Of a stretch of 64,000 nucleotides of DNA, positions 17,355 to 25,310 are shown piece after piece. The notes below the pieces were generated by a model. It searched no databases and had not been told where the DNA came from. It saw only the letters and a list, made by a program, of their open reading frames with translations. The DNA comes from Chitinophaga caseinilytica. GTDB taxonomy: Bacteria; Bacteroidota; Bacteroidia; Chitinophagales; Chitinophagaceae. The stretch spans positions 2,339,001 to 2,403,000 of the forward strand of contig NZ_CP150096.1 of the NCBI RefSeq assembly GCF_038396765.1, read 5' to 3'. The translations under genes were made by a program, and so were the position numbers. Positions within the stretch are counted from its first letter, which is position 1. Every line of letters begins with the position of its first letter.

Positions 17355-17855
17355 TTATTCGGAATCTGTTTCCCTGGGCACCATCAATTCCATCAGCAGG
17401 TCTTTGGAAACTTCCTTCCACTCGATCCAGATATGGTCGTGGATGTGCTCGTCGCCCGTCATCCGGTCTGCGATGTCGGATTTGCGTTGCCGGTAGAACG
17501 CGATCTTTTGTATCACGCGCCCGGTATCGGTATCCACTTCGCCCTGCATCAAATCGGCATGCACTTCAATTTTCCGGCCGATGTTGATCCGGTTTTCCGT
17601 GAGGGTAAGGTGGCCGTTGGGGCCGGAAACTCTGATGCCCGAAGCCTGCAATTCGTCCAGGATGCTGCCGGAATTGTCGTCCTGCCCATCGTCTTCCCAA
17701 TTACACACGGCGCAGATCTCAAAGTCGCATCGTTCTTGCAGCGTCGGGAAACCACAGCCCGGACAGGTACAAAAGGGAACATCGTTCGCCTGCAGCCAGG
17801 TGTCGTAATGCGCCCTGCGGGCGCGGAAAGCCGCTATGATTTCAACGTCGTCCAT
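17355..17855 (-). CDS. CPCC (cysteine-rich) domain protein
   Basis: A 166-residue cytoplasmic protein with the CPCC-type metal-binding core at residues about 28-60: CTCPGCGFPTL, then CDFEICAVCNWEDDGQDD. The cysteine pairs probably bind zinc. The C-terminal half is charged and has no domain I recognise. Proteins of this family are found beside immunity and toxin-related genes in some bacteria, but here no toxin gene is adjacent, so the role is open. It lies downstream of a hairpin terminator and has its own ~100-bp upstream region. Confidence 0.75.
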   Translation of the reverse strand: MDDVEIIAAFRARRAHYDTWLQANDVPFCTCPGCGFPTLQERCDFEICAVCNWEDDGQDDNSGSILDELQASGIRVSGPNGHLTLTENRINIGRKIEVHADLMQGEVDTDTGRVIQKIAFYRQRKSDIADRMTGDEHIHDHIWIEWKEVSKDLLMELMVPRETDSE

Positions 17856-17903
17856 CCCTTAAAAATACCATAAATATCCGGAAAGGAAGTTTCCCGTAAA
17901 AAT

Positions 17904-17931
17904 GAAAAACCCGCGCGGCGCACGGGTTTTT
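17904..17931 (-). terminator. Terminator of the MarR/secreted-protein unit
   Basis: AAAACCCG (17905-17912) pairs with CGGGTTTT (17923-17930). Read on the minus strand the stem is followed by TTTTTCATTTTT. It lies just after the stop codon of the gene at 17957. Confidence 0.7.
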
Positions 17932-17956
17932 TATTCGATTCGAGAAGGAAAAGTAT

Positions 17957-18718
17957 TTATTCGTACAGCACAAAATTCATCTTGTCGACCCCTGCATTCC
18001 CTGTTTTTTCATGCCATGCATGCAACACCAGTTCATAATTCCCGGTTTGTGTGATGGGGCAATCCCCTTCGAAAAGGTTCGCCGAAACGAGCGAAAACTT
18101 CACTTCCCGGATCACTTTCCCGTCTTTCTTCAGTACGCCTTTCACTTCCATTTCATCGGAATTCCAGAGGCCGCCTTTGTCGATCACGCAGCCGCACATC
18201 ATGACGATGTTCGCCTGGAACTGGAAAGGTTTGTCTTTCACGGTTTTTAACGAAATGAACTGATGCGTGCGGGGCCTGAGGATGTCTACGATGAACCCCG
18301 GGATTTCGAGGATGATACCGTCGCCCAGCACGTTTTTGCCGGGAAGGAGCCAGAGTTCCGTGCTGACGATCGTTTGCGCCTGCTTCTGGTTGAACGGTGC
18401 GATCACTTCGATGTTGACGAACGTGGGCTCGTCGATATCGATGGTCGCTAAAAATCCCGCCGTTTGATCGTCGCAGATAGCGGTGCCCCTGGCCACGGGG
18501 TTCTTCATGATCAGCTGCGTGTTCCCGGGCGTGCCGGTGGTTTTCCCTTCCGCGAGGATGCGCTGGTTGGCCTTGTTGCGGATAATAATGTAAGCGCCGC
18601 CGAGGGAGCTGCCGATGAATTTGGCGTCCCGCGCTTTGGCCCGCACCATCACTTTGGTTTCGATGGCGGAAGCTGCGAAGGGCAGGAGCAGTGCGATAAA
18701 TAATGTGAGTGTCTTCAT
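17957..18718 (-). CDS. Secreted protein of unknown function, translationally coupled to MarR
   Basis: A 253-residue exported protein with a signal peptide MKTLTLFIALLLPFAASA (cleavage about residue 18). The mature part alternates beta-strand-like segments and holds three cysteines, two in MMCGCVID (about residue 165) and one in EGDCPIT (about 218). I recognise no domain; the composition suggests beta-sandwich modules. Its ATG overlaps the MarR stop codon (ATGA), so the two proteins are made from one message and the MarR protein may control this one. Confidence 0.75.
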   Translation of the reverse strand: MKTLTLFIALLLPFAASAIETKVMVRAKARDAKFIGSSLGGAYIIIRNKANQRILAEGKTTGTPGNTQLIMKNPVARGTAICDDQTAGFLATIDIDEPTFVNIEVIAPFNQKQAQTIVSTELWLLPGKNVLGDGIILEIPGFIVDILRPRTHQFISLKTVKDKPFQFQANIVMMCGCVIDKGGLWNSDEMEVKGVLKKDGKVIREVKFSLVSANLFEGDCPITQTGNYELVLHAWHEKTGNAGVDKMNFVLYE

Positions 18719-19209
18719 GATATGCTGGAATCTAAGTAAGCTTGCTGGAAGCGGTCGTGAAAAGATCGTGTTTTCAATGCAGCGTCGATTTGGTCGAGGT
18801 GGCGGAGGATGGCGAGATCGTCTGCCAGCACCTGCAGGATGGCTTTTTCGCAGCTGTCCCAGATTTTTTCCAGCTGCGGGAGCAGTTTTGCGGCTTTGGG
18901 GGACAGGGAAACCAGCTGCTGGCGCCTGTCTTTGCTATCCTGCTTCACCAGCAGGTATTTCTTTTCCGCCATTTTCCGCACCAGGATCACGACCGAGGGG
19001 TGCGCATATCCCAACCGCTCGGCGATAGCGGCGATGGGGACCGCTTCGCCGTGGCGCAGCAGCATGAAAACGAGGTACCAGTTCGGTTCAATGTCCAGCC
19101 CCTGTTCTTTGTAGAACTTCCGGACGTCGTGCGCGATGCGGTCGCTGATACGCTTCAGCCGGCTGTCCAGCGCCTTGTAACCCAGTTCTTTAATAAAATC
19201 CATCTGCAT
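18715..19209 (-). CDS. MarR-family transcriptional regulator
   Basis: A 164-residue winged-helix regulator: helices at about 35-70, the recognition helix AAIAERLGYAHPSVVILVRKM (about 60-80), and the wing with DSKDRRQQLVSLSPKA (about 92-107), the D-x-R-R pattern of MarR proteins. It precedes and overlaps the secreted protein gene by 4 bp. An array of TATATA repeats lies just upstream and is a likely operator. Ligand unknown. Confidence 0.85.
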   Translation of the reverse strand: MQMDFIKELGYKALDSRLKRISDRIAHDVRKFYKEQGLDIEPNWYLVFMLLRHGEAVPIAAIAERLGYAHPSVVILVRKMAEKKYLLVKQDSKDRRQQLVSLSPKAAKLLPQLEKIWDSCEKAILQVLADDLAILRHLDQIDAALKTRSFHDRFQQAYLDSSIS

Positions 19210-19240
19210 GGCTTTGCCTGTTTGTCAGCGAATGTACGAT

Positions 19241-19270
19241 TATATAGTTAAATATATAGTCGTCTATATA
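19241..19270. promoter_or_regulatory. TATATA repeat array upstream of MarR
   Basis: TATATAGT occurs at 19241-19248 and 19253-19260, and TATATA again at 19265-19270, giving three copies spaced 12 bp apart. The array is 32 bp before the MarR start and includes a TATATTTA -7-like box on the minus strand. AT-rich repeats at this position suit a MarR operator, but none is proven. Confidence 0.4.
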
Positions 19271-19286
19271 AAATTTTTGGAAAAGG

Positions 19287-19318
19287 AAAAGGCCTCCTCA
19301 TGACAAGGAGACCTTTTT
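19287..19318 (-). terminator. Terminator of the two small membrane protein genes
   Basis: AAAAGGCCTCCT (19287-19298) pairs with AGGAGACCTTTT (from 19306) with one mismatch; on the minus strand the stem ends in a T-rich run. It separates the 19340 gene from the MarR promoter region. Confidence 0.7.
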
Positions 19319-19339
19319 TCTATCTGGGCGTACAAAACA

Positions 19340-19531
19340 CTAGGTAGTCTGTTTCCGGGGAGCGAGCAGGAACAGCGCCGCGCCAAGGACAACGATGCCG
19401 ATCTTGATGGACCAGGCCACCACATCGCCCCACTGATAGATCCACATGAGGATTTTGGGAACACGGTCGAAGTAGCCGGCGGCAATGGATAAAAGGCCGA
19501 TAATGACGAGGAAGGAGCCGATTTTTTGCAT
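19340..19531 (-). CDS. Small membrane protein, two helices
   Basis: A 63-residue protein with two hydrophobic segments (about 5-20 and 38-57) and a short charged tail. No family is recognised with certainty. It lies 30 bp after the DUF4870 gene and probably shares its transcript. Confidence 0.65.
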   Translation of the reverse strand: MQKIGSFLVIIGLLSIAAGYFDRVPKILMWIYQWGDVVAWSIKIGIVVLGAALFLLAPRKQTT

Positions 19532-19561
19532 AAAATATGATTGGGAGTTTGATGGAAGGGG

Positions 19562-19897
19562 TTACGCTTTTGTATCGAGGAAGGGGAATTGCCGTTCGAA
19601 CATCGCGCCGACTACGGGAACGGGCTTTTGCAGGCCGTTTAGTGCGTTGATGATGCCCAACACCCACAGCACGAGGATCGCGATGTTGGCATATACGACT
19701 ACTGACAGTGCCGGTACGATCCGCACTACCACATTGATGGCCACGCCCAGGATGATGCTGATGACCGCGATGCCCAATGCCTGCTTCAGATGATAGGCCA
19801 CGAAAGGATCGCGGGGCTTGTCTTTGTACTGGAAATAGGCGATGAGCCAGCCGATGATGCTGATGTAGGAAATGATCGCGACGGTTTTTCTGTCCAT
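19562..19897 (-). CDS. DUF4870 / Tic20-like membrane protein
   Basis: A 111-residue membrane protein with three predicted helices. The N-terminal KTVAIISYISIIGWLIAYF and the following DPFVAYHLKQALGI are typical of the family. Function is unknown in bacteria. The ATG at 19897 is preferred over a GTG at 19933, because the latter lies within a perfect -7 promoter box (19933-19940). It leads a two-gene unit. Confidence 0.8.
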   Translation of the reverse strand: MDRKTVAIISYISIIGWLIAYFQYKDKPRDPFVAYHLKQALGIAVISIILGVAINVVVRIVPALSVVVYANIAILVLWVLGIINALNGLQKPVPVVGAMFERQFPFLDTKA

Positions 19898-19932
19898 ACT
19901 GGTTTCGTTTTGATGGTGAATATTTGTTTCCA

Positions 19933-19940
19933 CAAAACTA
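19933..19940 (-). promoter_or_regulatory. -7 promoter box of the DUF4870 unit
   Basis: TAGTTTTG on the minus strand is a full match to TAnnTTTG, 35 bp before ATG 19897. No clear -33 TTTG is at the right distance. Confidence 0.45.
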
Positions 19941-19993
19941 CGCCGGGCAGAGGGGCGCCGATATCCCTGAAAACCGCCATTTTTTCCGCGATC

Positions 19994-20617
19994 TTACATC
20001 AAACCGTATTGCGTCGCCAGTTTGATGACGGCCATCATCGTGCCTGCGTCGAATTTTTCGATGAGGTTTTTCCGGTGGCTTTCTACAGTATGGGAGCTGA
20101 TAAACAGTTGCTCGGCGATCTGCGTGGTAGTCAGGCCCTTGCTCACGAGCAGCATGATCTCCTTTTCCCGCCGTGTGATCTTGGGGATTTCCGCCAGTTC
20201 GCCTTCCTGGATGGTGCTGAGGATATCGCGCGCGGCGCGGCAGAGGTAGGTTTCGCCGTTCAACGCGGTATTGATGGCGGTGATGATTTCTTCCCCTACC
20301 GAATTCTTCAGCACATACCCGTTGGCACCGCTGGCCAGGAGGTTTTTGATCACGGGCCGTTCGTTATGCACGCTCAGCGCGATGATGCGGATGTCTTTGT
20401 CTTGCTTGCGGACCTGCCGGCAAATATCGATGCCGCTTACGTCGGGCAGGTTGATGTCCAGCAACACCACGTCTGGCGCGAGCTCCGCGATGGCGGCGAG
20501 GCCTTCCTGCCCGGTGGCGCAACAACCTGCGATGGTAAAATCTTCCTGCCGGGAAAGCAGGTTCTTCAATCCTTCCATGACGATCGGGTGATCGTCTATC
20601 AACAAAACTTTTATCAT
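19994..20617 (-). CDS. NarL/FixJ-type response regulator
   Basis: A 207-residue two-component regulator. The receiver domain holds the acidic pair D8/D9, the phosphoacceptor D54 (VLLDINLP) and K104 (YVLKNS). After a linker, a LuxR-type helix-turn-helix occupies about 145-200 (ITRREKEIMLLVSKGLTTTQ, LFISSHTVESHRKNL). Its start is 4 bp after the histidine kinase stop, so they form a pair. Target genes are unknown; the downstream DUF4870 genes have their own promoter. Confidence 0.95.
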   Translation of the reverse strand: MIKVLLIDDHPIVMEGLKNLLSRQEDFTIAGCCATGQEGLAAIAELAPDVVLLDINLPDVSGIDICRQVRKQDKDIRIIALSVHNERPVIKNLLASGANGYVLKNSVGEEIITAINTALNGETYLCRAARDILSTIQEGELAEIPKITRREKEIMLLVSKGLTTTQIAEQLFISSHTVESHRKNLIEKFDAGTMMAVIKLATQYGLM

Positions 20618-20621
20618 ATCA

Positions 20622-22850
20622 TCAGTTTACGGCACATTCGATCGTAAAAGCGGAACCCGTGCCGGGTGAGGATTCCACTTCCAAAGTTCCCTGTAATATC
20701 TCCACGCGCGACTGTATATTGGCCAGTCCCGCGCCTTTGAGCGCATGCAGTTGCGCGGTGTCGAACCCTTTCCCATCGTCTTCCACAACAAGAAAAATCC
20801 GGTTGCCACGCTGTTGCAGCTGAACGAGGATTTCCTTTGCTGCGGCGTGTTTTACGGCGTTGTTGACCAGCTCCTGCATGATGCGGTACAACGTCACCTG
20901 CCGGCTGGGGCTCATGTCATCGCGGTAATTGAACACCTGGCAGGAAACGGGCACGCCGGATTTTTTCAGTCCGTTGCAGAATTCCCGGATCGCTTCTCCC
21001 AGGCCGTAGTTCAGCAATACCTCCGGCATCATGCTCCGGGCGATGCGGCGAAGCTCTTCTACGGCGTTATCGAGATGCCCCATCGTTTTTTGGACCACCG
21101 CCTGCTGCGGCGTGGTAGTGGCGGGTTGATGGATGGCCGACAGTTCGATCTTTACGCCAGACAGCAGTCCGCCGAGCCCGTCGTGCAAATCGCGCGCCAG
21201 TCGCGTGCGTTCCTGTTCCTGGCCTTCGAGCATGGCGGAAAGCACGGTCATCCGGTGTTCCTGGCTGATGCGGTCCAGCTCCAGGTTGTGCAGTTGTTGC
21301 CGTTGCCGCAGGGCTTTCGACCGTTGCTGGAATGCGTAATAGAGGAAAGCGGCGGCCAGGAGCAGCGCCACTGTGAGCACGGCGTAGATTTTGTTCAGTT
21401 TGCGGTTGTAGGCGAAGCGCTCACCGATGGTTTTGAGTTCCTGTTCGCGTTGCGTGGTTTTGAAATTGGCGCTGTCGAGGGCTTTTTGCTGTACTTCGGA
21501 TGCGTATTTCGCGTTGAGCAGGGCTTTATCTTTCACGACGGCGGCGTATTGCGCTTCCAGTAGCTGTTTGTCTTTAATGCCGGAAAGGTACCTGGCCTGG
21601 ATGAGCTCCCGGTTCCGCTGTTCGGCCAGCAGCTTTACTTCCAGCAGCGCGCGCTCTTTGTGGGCCATTTCGTACCGGGCTTCCAGGTCTTTGGCTTTGT
21701 TCATTTTTTCTACGTCGAACAGCTCGCGGTAAAGGTCCATGTACTGTTTGTAATTGAACAGGGCCATGGCGGTGTCGCGTTTCAGCTCGTACGCGTTTGC
21801 CAGCACGAGGTACGATTGGGAAAGATTGAATTTGTCGAACAGGGGGTCTTTCATGCTGGTAGCGATGGCGTTGTGGAGGTGCGCGATGGCATCGTTATAG
21901 TCGCCCCTGTCCATGGCGATATTGGCCAGGGTGTTGTACACGCCGGCTTCCACGGTGAATTGCCGGGTTTTGCGGCTTTCGTCCAGCGCAATATTGTTGT
22001 AATAATCAACACTGTCTTTATTGGCCGCCGTTGCGGGGAAATGGTCGAGGAAGATGTTAGCGATGCCGATGGCGGAAAAGGGAATATTGCTGGGCGTGAC
22101 GAGCCTGTCGCGGTTGTTGCGCGCCAGGTTCAGGGAGTGCTGCATGTAGAAGAGGGCGGAGTCGAGGGCGGGTTTGCGGGACTCGTCTGTCCGGTAGAGA
22201 TTCAGGAAATAGCCTCCCCGTTCCTGGGTGGCGCTGATCTTTTTCTCGAGCTCATTCATCCGGAGGGCCGCTTCCAGCGACAATCTCGTGTATTTTTCCA
22301 CGTTCATCAGATCGTACCATTTGAAGTACACGCCGGCCAGTTCGGAGTACACGGCCTGGCGGTACTTCAGTCCCTCGGGTTCTTTTTCCAATACGTCGAG
22401 CGCCTGCTGGAGGGTGCGGATGGCGTCTGTTTCCTTATGGTCCCTGCTTTCCATCCAGCCTTTCATATAAAGCACATATCCTTTGATGAGGCCGCTGTTC
22501 GACCGGCGGATGTAAAACTGCGCGCTGTCCAGATACCGGTATGCGGCCTGCGATTCTCCGGCGATGAAGCAGGAAGCGGCCATCATGCCGTAGGTGCGCG
22601 CACGGTAGCGGCCGTCTTTCATGGGGGCAGACAGGGCGATGGAGCTACGCAGCACTTCCAGGCCTTCGTTCCATCCCTTATTGAAAAATACCACCTGGCC
22701 GAGGCGGTCCATGGCGTCTATCCGCTGCTCCAGCGGCAGGCGGGGCTGCGAAACGATCTTCCGCAGCGAGTCTTCCACCACCTGCGCGTATCCGGCGGCA
22801 GACAGCAGGGTGAGGAGCAAAGTATATATGATATTGTATAAAAATCGCAT
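20622..22850 (-). CDS. TPR-type sensor histidine kinase (HisKA_3)
   Basis: A 742-residue sensor. A signal peptide (1-22) is followed by TPR-like helical repeats exported to the periplasm (about 40-385), a coiled coil (about 395-480) containing three 14-residue repeats, one membrane helix (about 488-506), a HisKA_3 dimerisation domain with H556 in ARDLHDGLGG, and a HATPase domain with N-box ELVNNAVKH (N664) and DDGKGFD (about 691-697). The periplasmic TPR array presumably senses a peptide or protein ligand. It is the first gene of the pair with the response regulator. Confidence 0.93.
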   Translation of the reverse strand: MRFLYNIIYTLLLTLLSAAGYAQVVEDSLRKIVSQPRLPLEQRIDAMDRLGQVVFFNKGWNEGLEVLRSSIALSAPMKDGRYRARTYGMMAASCFIAGESQAAYRYLDSAQFYIRRSNSGLIKGYVLYMKGWMESRDHKETDAIRTLQQALDVLEKEPEGLKYRQAVYSELAGVYFKWYDLMNVEKYTRLSLEAALRMNELEKKISATQERGGYFLNLYRTDESRKPALDSALFYMQHSLNLARNNRDRLVTPSNIPFSAIGIANIFLDHFPATAANKDSVDYYNNIALDESRKTRQFTVEAGVYNTLANIAMDRGDYNDAIAHLHNAIATSMKDPLFDKFNLSQSYLVLANAYELKRDTAMALFNYKQYMDLYRELFDVEKMNKAKDLEARYEMAHKERALLEVKLLAEQRNRELIQARYLSGIKDKQLLEAQYAAVVKDKALLNAKYASEVQQKALDSANFKTTQREQELKTIGERFAYNRKLNKIYAVLTVALLLAAAFLYYAFQQRSKALRQRQQLHNLELDRISQEHRMTVLSAMLEGQEQERTRLARDLHDGLGGLLSGVKIELSAIHQPATTTPQQAVVQKTMGHLDNAVEELRRIARSMMPEVLLNYGLGEAIREFCNGLKKSGVPVSCQVFNYRDDMSPSRQVTLYRIMQELVNNAVKHAAAKEILVQLQQRGNRIFLVVEDDGKGFDTAQLHALKGAGLANIQSRVEILQGTLEVESSPGTGSAFTIECAVN

Positions 22851-22866
22851 GGTTCCGGTTCAGGTG

Positions 22867-22874
22867 CAAATTTA
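22867..22874 (-). promoter_or_regulatory. -7 promoter box of the histidine kinase gene
   Basis: TAAATTTG on the minus strand matches TAnnTTTG and lies 16 bp before ATG 22850, which would give a very short leader. No good -33 box is seen. Confidence 0.4.
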
Positions 22875-22934
22875 CTACTCTGCTCGGTTTGAAAATACCG
22901 GATTTCAGGGATATTCCAGCAGGGCATTCACTCC

Positions 22935-22942
22935 TACTTTTG
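22935..22942 (+). promoter_or_regulatory. -7 promoter box of the 22974 lipoprotein gene
   Basis: TACTTTTG matches TAnnTTTG 31 bp before ATG 22974. The same box is used upstream of the GH43 gene at 52925. The -33 element is not evident. Confidence 0.4.
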
Positions 22943-22973
22943 TGATATCAAATCACGAAAAAAATACCGGAAC

Positions 22974-23456
22974 ATGAAAAAACTCACGACAATGATGGCC
23001 CTTTTCGGATCACTCTTTTTCGCCAGCTGCGGCAACACCCCCAACCCCGTTGAATACAACAACAAACTGATGACCGTGATGAACGAGAACGAAAAACACA
23101 TGAACGCCATGAACGCGGCCATGACCGGCGACGATTACGCCAAAGCGGAAACCGTTCGCAAAACCTGGTCGGAACAACTCGGCAAATCGATCGGTGAAGT
23201 GGAAAAACTGGGCACCATCAAAGAAGACGGCGGCCTGAAAACCGCGGTAACCGAAGGTTTGAAAGGATACAAACAGATCGCCGACGAATCCTACAAACAG
23301 CTCATCGAACTGCGCACGAAGGAAAAAGGCGGCGATACCACCGTGCAGGCCCAGATCCAGACCACGCTCGATAAGATCAATACTTCTTTCGAAACCATCG
23401 GCGGCAATATCAACAAGGCATCCGACGCGTTCGAGAAGCAAGTGAACAAGCAGTAG
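22974..23456 (+). CDS. Small helical lipoprotein
   Basis: A 160-residue lipoprotein (FFASC, C19). The mature part is almost wholly helical and charged, with long amphipathic stretches (NENEKHMNAMNAAM, TTLDKINTSFETIGGNI) and no cysteine besides the lipid anchor. It resembles the LIC11966-type surface lipoproteins of Bacteroidota and Leptospira, but I am not certain. It is a single-gene unit with its own -7 box and terminator, divergent from the histidine kinase. Confidence 0.7.
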   Translation: MKKLTTMMALFGSLFFASCGNTPNPVEYNNKLMTVMNENEKHMNAMNAAMTGDDYAKAETVRKTWSEQLGKSIGEVEKLGTIKEDGGLKTAVTEGLKGYKQIADESYKQLIELRTKEKGGDTTVQAQIQTTLDKINTSFETIGGNINKASDAFEKQVNKQ

Positions 23457-23484
23457 TACAGCCATGTCCCTATAGGTTAGAACA

Positions 23485-23510
23485 GGGGAGCCGCTATGGC
23501 TCCCTTTTTT
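23485..23510 (+). terminator. Intrinsic terminator after the small lipoprotein
   Basis: GGGAGCC (23486-23492) and GGCTCCC (23498-23504) with a 5-base loop are followed by six T residues. Confidence 0.85.
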
Positions 23511-23595
23511 CGTGCCGTCAAAAATTAAAGAAACCATAACCCCCGCATCCCGCAAACCCGCTTAATTTTACACCGGGCGCCCATGCCCTTGCTCA

Positions 23596-24168
23596 ATGGA
23601 AACATGCGAACTCACGGATATGGAATTATGGGGCCAGGTCAGGCAAGACGATGGCGCGGCGTTCAGGCAGCTGTTCGACCGTTACTGGGAGCGCCTCTAC
23701 GTGTATGCCCTCAACCGGATCAAGTCTGAAGCCGACGCGCAGGACGTGGTGCAGGATGTGATGGTCCGCGTCTGGACGCGCCGTGCGTCCATTACCATAG
23801 AAACCACGCTGGCGGCCTATCTCCACGCGGCCGTTCAATACGAGACCATCGCGCAGGTGGCCCGTGCGGCCAAAACCGCGGGGCGCAACAGCGAACTGGA
23901 ACAAAGCATTTTGCCGGACATCACCGCCTTTTCCGATCCATTGCGGTATAAGGAGCTCCAGGCGCTGGCGGAACAGGAGATCGCACGGCTGCCGGAAAAA
24001 ATGCGGCAGGTGTACCGCCTGCGGCAGGAAGAACATTATTCGGTGAAAGAGATCGCCGGCATGCTCGGCGTGTCGGAACAAACCGTTCGCAACCAGCTGA
24101 ACACCAGCTACCAGAAACTCCGCAAACAGCTCAGGGAAGCCATCCTCAGCGCCATTTTCCTTTGGTAA
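23596..24168 (+). CDS. ECF-type RNA polymerase sigma factor (locus B)
   Basis: A 190-residue ECF sigma factor. Region 2 is visible at about 14-80 (FRQLFDRYWERLYVYALNRI, DAQDVVQDVMVRVWTRR) and region 4 at about 120-180 (LPEKMRQVYRLRQEEHYSVK, IAGMLGVSEQTVRNQLNTSY). It is followed after 80 bp by a FecR anti-sigma gene and then a TonB receptor with an STN domain, the classical FecIRA-type arrangement in which substrate binding to the receptor frees the sigma factor. Confidence 0.93.
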   Translation: METCELTDMELWGQVRQDDGAAFRQLFDRYWERLYVYALNRIKSEADAQDVVQDVMVRVWTRRASITIETTLAAYLHAAVQYETIAQVARAAKTAGRNSELEQSILPDITAFSDPLRYKELQALAEQEIARLPEKMRQVYRLRQEEHYSVKEIAGMLGVSEQTVRNQLNTSYQKLRKQLREAILSAIFLW

Positions 24169-24216
24169 TAATTTGGTAACATTCCGCGATAGTTGAAATC
24201 GATGGTTGGATACGCA

Positions 24217-24224
24217 TATAGTTG
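24217..24224 (+). promoter_or_regulatory. Possible promoter element before fecR-type gene
   Basis: TATAGTTG differs from TAnnTTTG at one base and has GTTG 21 bp upstream (24192-24195). It may drive the FecR gene separately from the sigma gene. Weak. Confidence 0.25.
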
Positions 24225-24248
24225 GGAACGGAAAATTCCCGTAACGAT

Positions 24249-25181
24249 ATGAACGTAGAACAACTCGGAGCAGCGTTTGAAAGGTACCTCGCCGGTACGG
24301 CATCCGCGGAAGAAAAGGAATGGATCGGGAAGTGGCTGCAGGAGCGGCCGGAAGACCACCATGCCCTGGAGCCCCATCGCCGGCGGGCGGTCCAGGCCGC
24401 CCTTTGGCAATCCGTTTCCCGAAAAGCGGACCTTCCGCTCCGCCCCGTCCGCAATTCCCGGAAATGGCTGGCATACGCCGCTGCCGTGGCTTTGCTGGTA
24501 GCCTGCGGTACCTGGGTGCTGCTGTCCAGACAAGCGCCTCCCGCCGCATTCGTCCAAACGATCATCACCCAGCCCGGTTCGCCCAAAACTGTGTACCTGC
24601 CCGATAGCAGCGTTGCGCACCTCTTTCCCGGCGCCACGCTCACCATCCCCGATAACTATAATGCAACAGACCGCCGCATCGCGCTGAGCGGAAGGGGCTT
24701 TTTCGAAGTGAAGGAAAACCCTTCCCGGCCGTTTTTCGTGCGGGCGGGGAAACTCACCACGCAGGTGCTGGGCACCTCTTTCGAAGTGAAATCGACCGAC
24801 AGCCTTTCCGCTTCCGTGATCGTTCGCACGGGGAAAGTGGGCGTGGCGTTCGACGGCCAGCACCTGGCCAACCTCACACCCGGCAAGCGTTTGCGCTACA
24901 ATGCGCGGCAGCACGATTTTATGGTGGATACGGTAGACGCGGCCTTGCTGTGTGAATGGTGGGACCGGGGGATGGTGTTCAACCAGGCGCCGCTCGGCGA
25001 AGTGGTACAGTCGATTTCCGACTGGTACAACGTACCCGTCGAAATCCGCAACGCCCGCTGGCAGCAGGAAACCGTGACCATCCGCATCCGTCGCCAGACT
25101 TGCACGGAAGCCATTGCGCTGCTGTCTGAAACGCTGGGTTTCCGGTATAAAAAGGAAAACGACAGGATCATCATTTACTAA
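24249..25181 (+). CDS. FecR-family anti-sigma factor (locus B)
   Basis: A 310-residue inner-membrane protein. An N-terminal cytoplasmic sigma-binding helical part (1-70) is followed by one membrane helix (about 77-95, WLAYAAAVALLVACGTWVLL), the FecR domain (TVYLPDSSVAHLFPGATLTI, LSGRGFFEVKENPSRPFFV, TTQVLGTSFEV) and a C-terminal DUF4974 domain (about 240-310) that contacts the receptor STN domain. ATG 24249 is chosen over a TTG at 24222. It is the partner of the ECF sigma factor directly upstream. Confidence 0.92.
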   Translation: MNVEQLGAAFERYLAGTASAEEKEWIGKWLQERPEDHHALEPHRRRAVQAALWQSVSRKADLPLRPVRNSRKWLAYAAAVALLVACGTWVLLSRQAPPAAFVQTIITQPGSPKTVYLPDSSVAHLFPGATLTIPDNYNATDRRIALSGRGFFEVKENPSRPFFVRAGKLTTQVLGTSFEVKSTDSLSASVIVRTGKVGVAFDGQHLANLTPGKRLRYNARQHDFMVDTVDAALLCEWWDRGMVFNQAPLGEVVQSISDWYNVPVEIRNARWQQETVTIRIRRQTCTEAIALLSETLGFRYKKENDRIIIY

Positions 25182-25310
25182 CCGCTCAAAACACCGATCA
25201 ACCGCATGCTTTAACATCTACCAAAGAAAAAACCGGCCTGCACGAACAGTCCGGTCCATGCCGCAAGGGTATCTCACCACCCGTGCAGCGGCTAAACGCA
25301 CAGTACTAAC

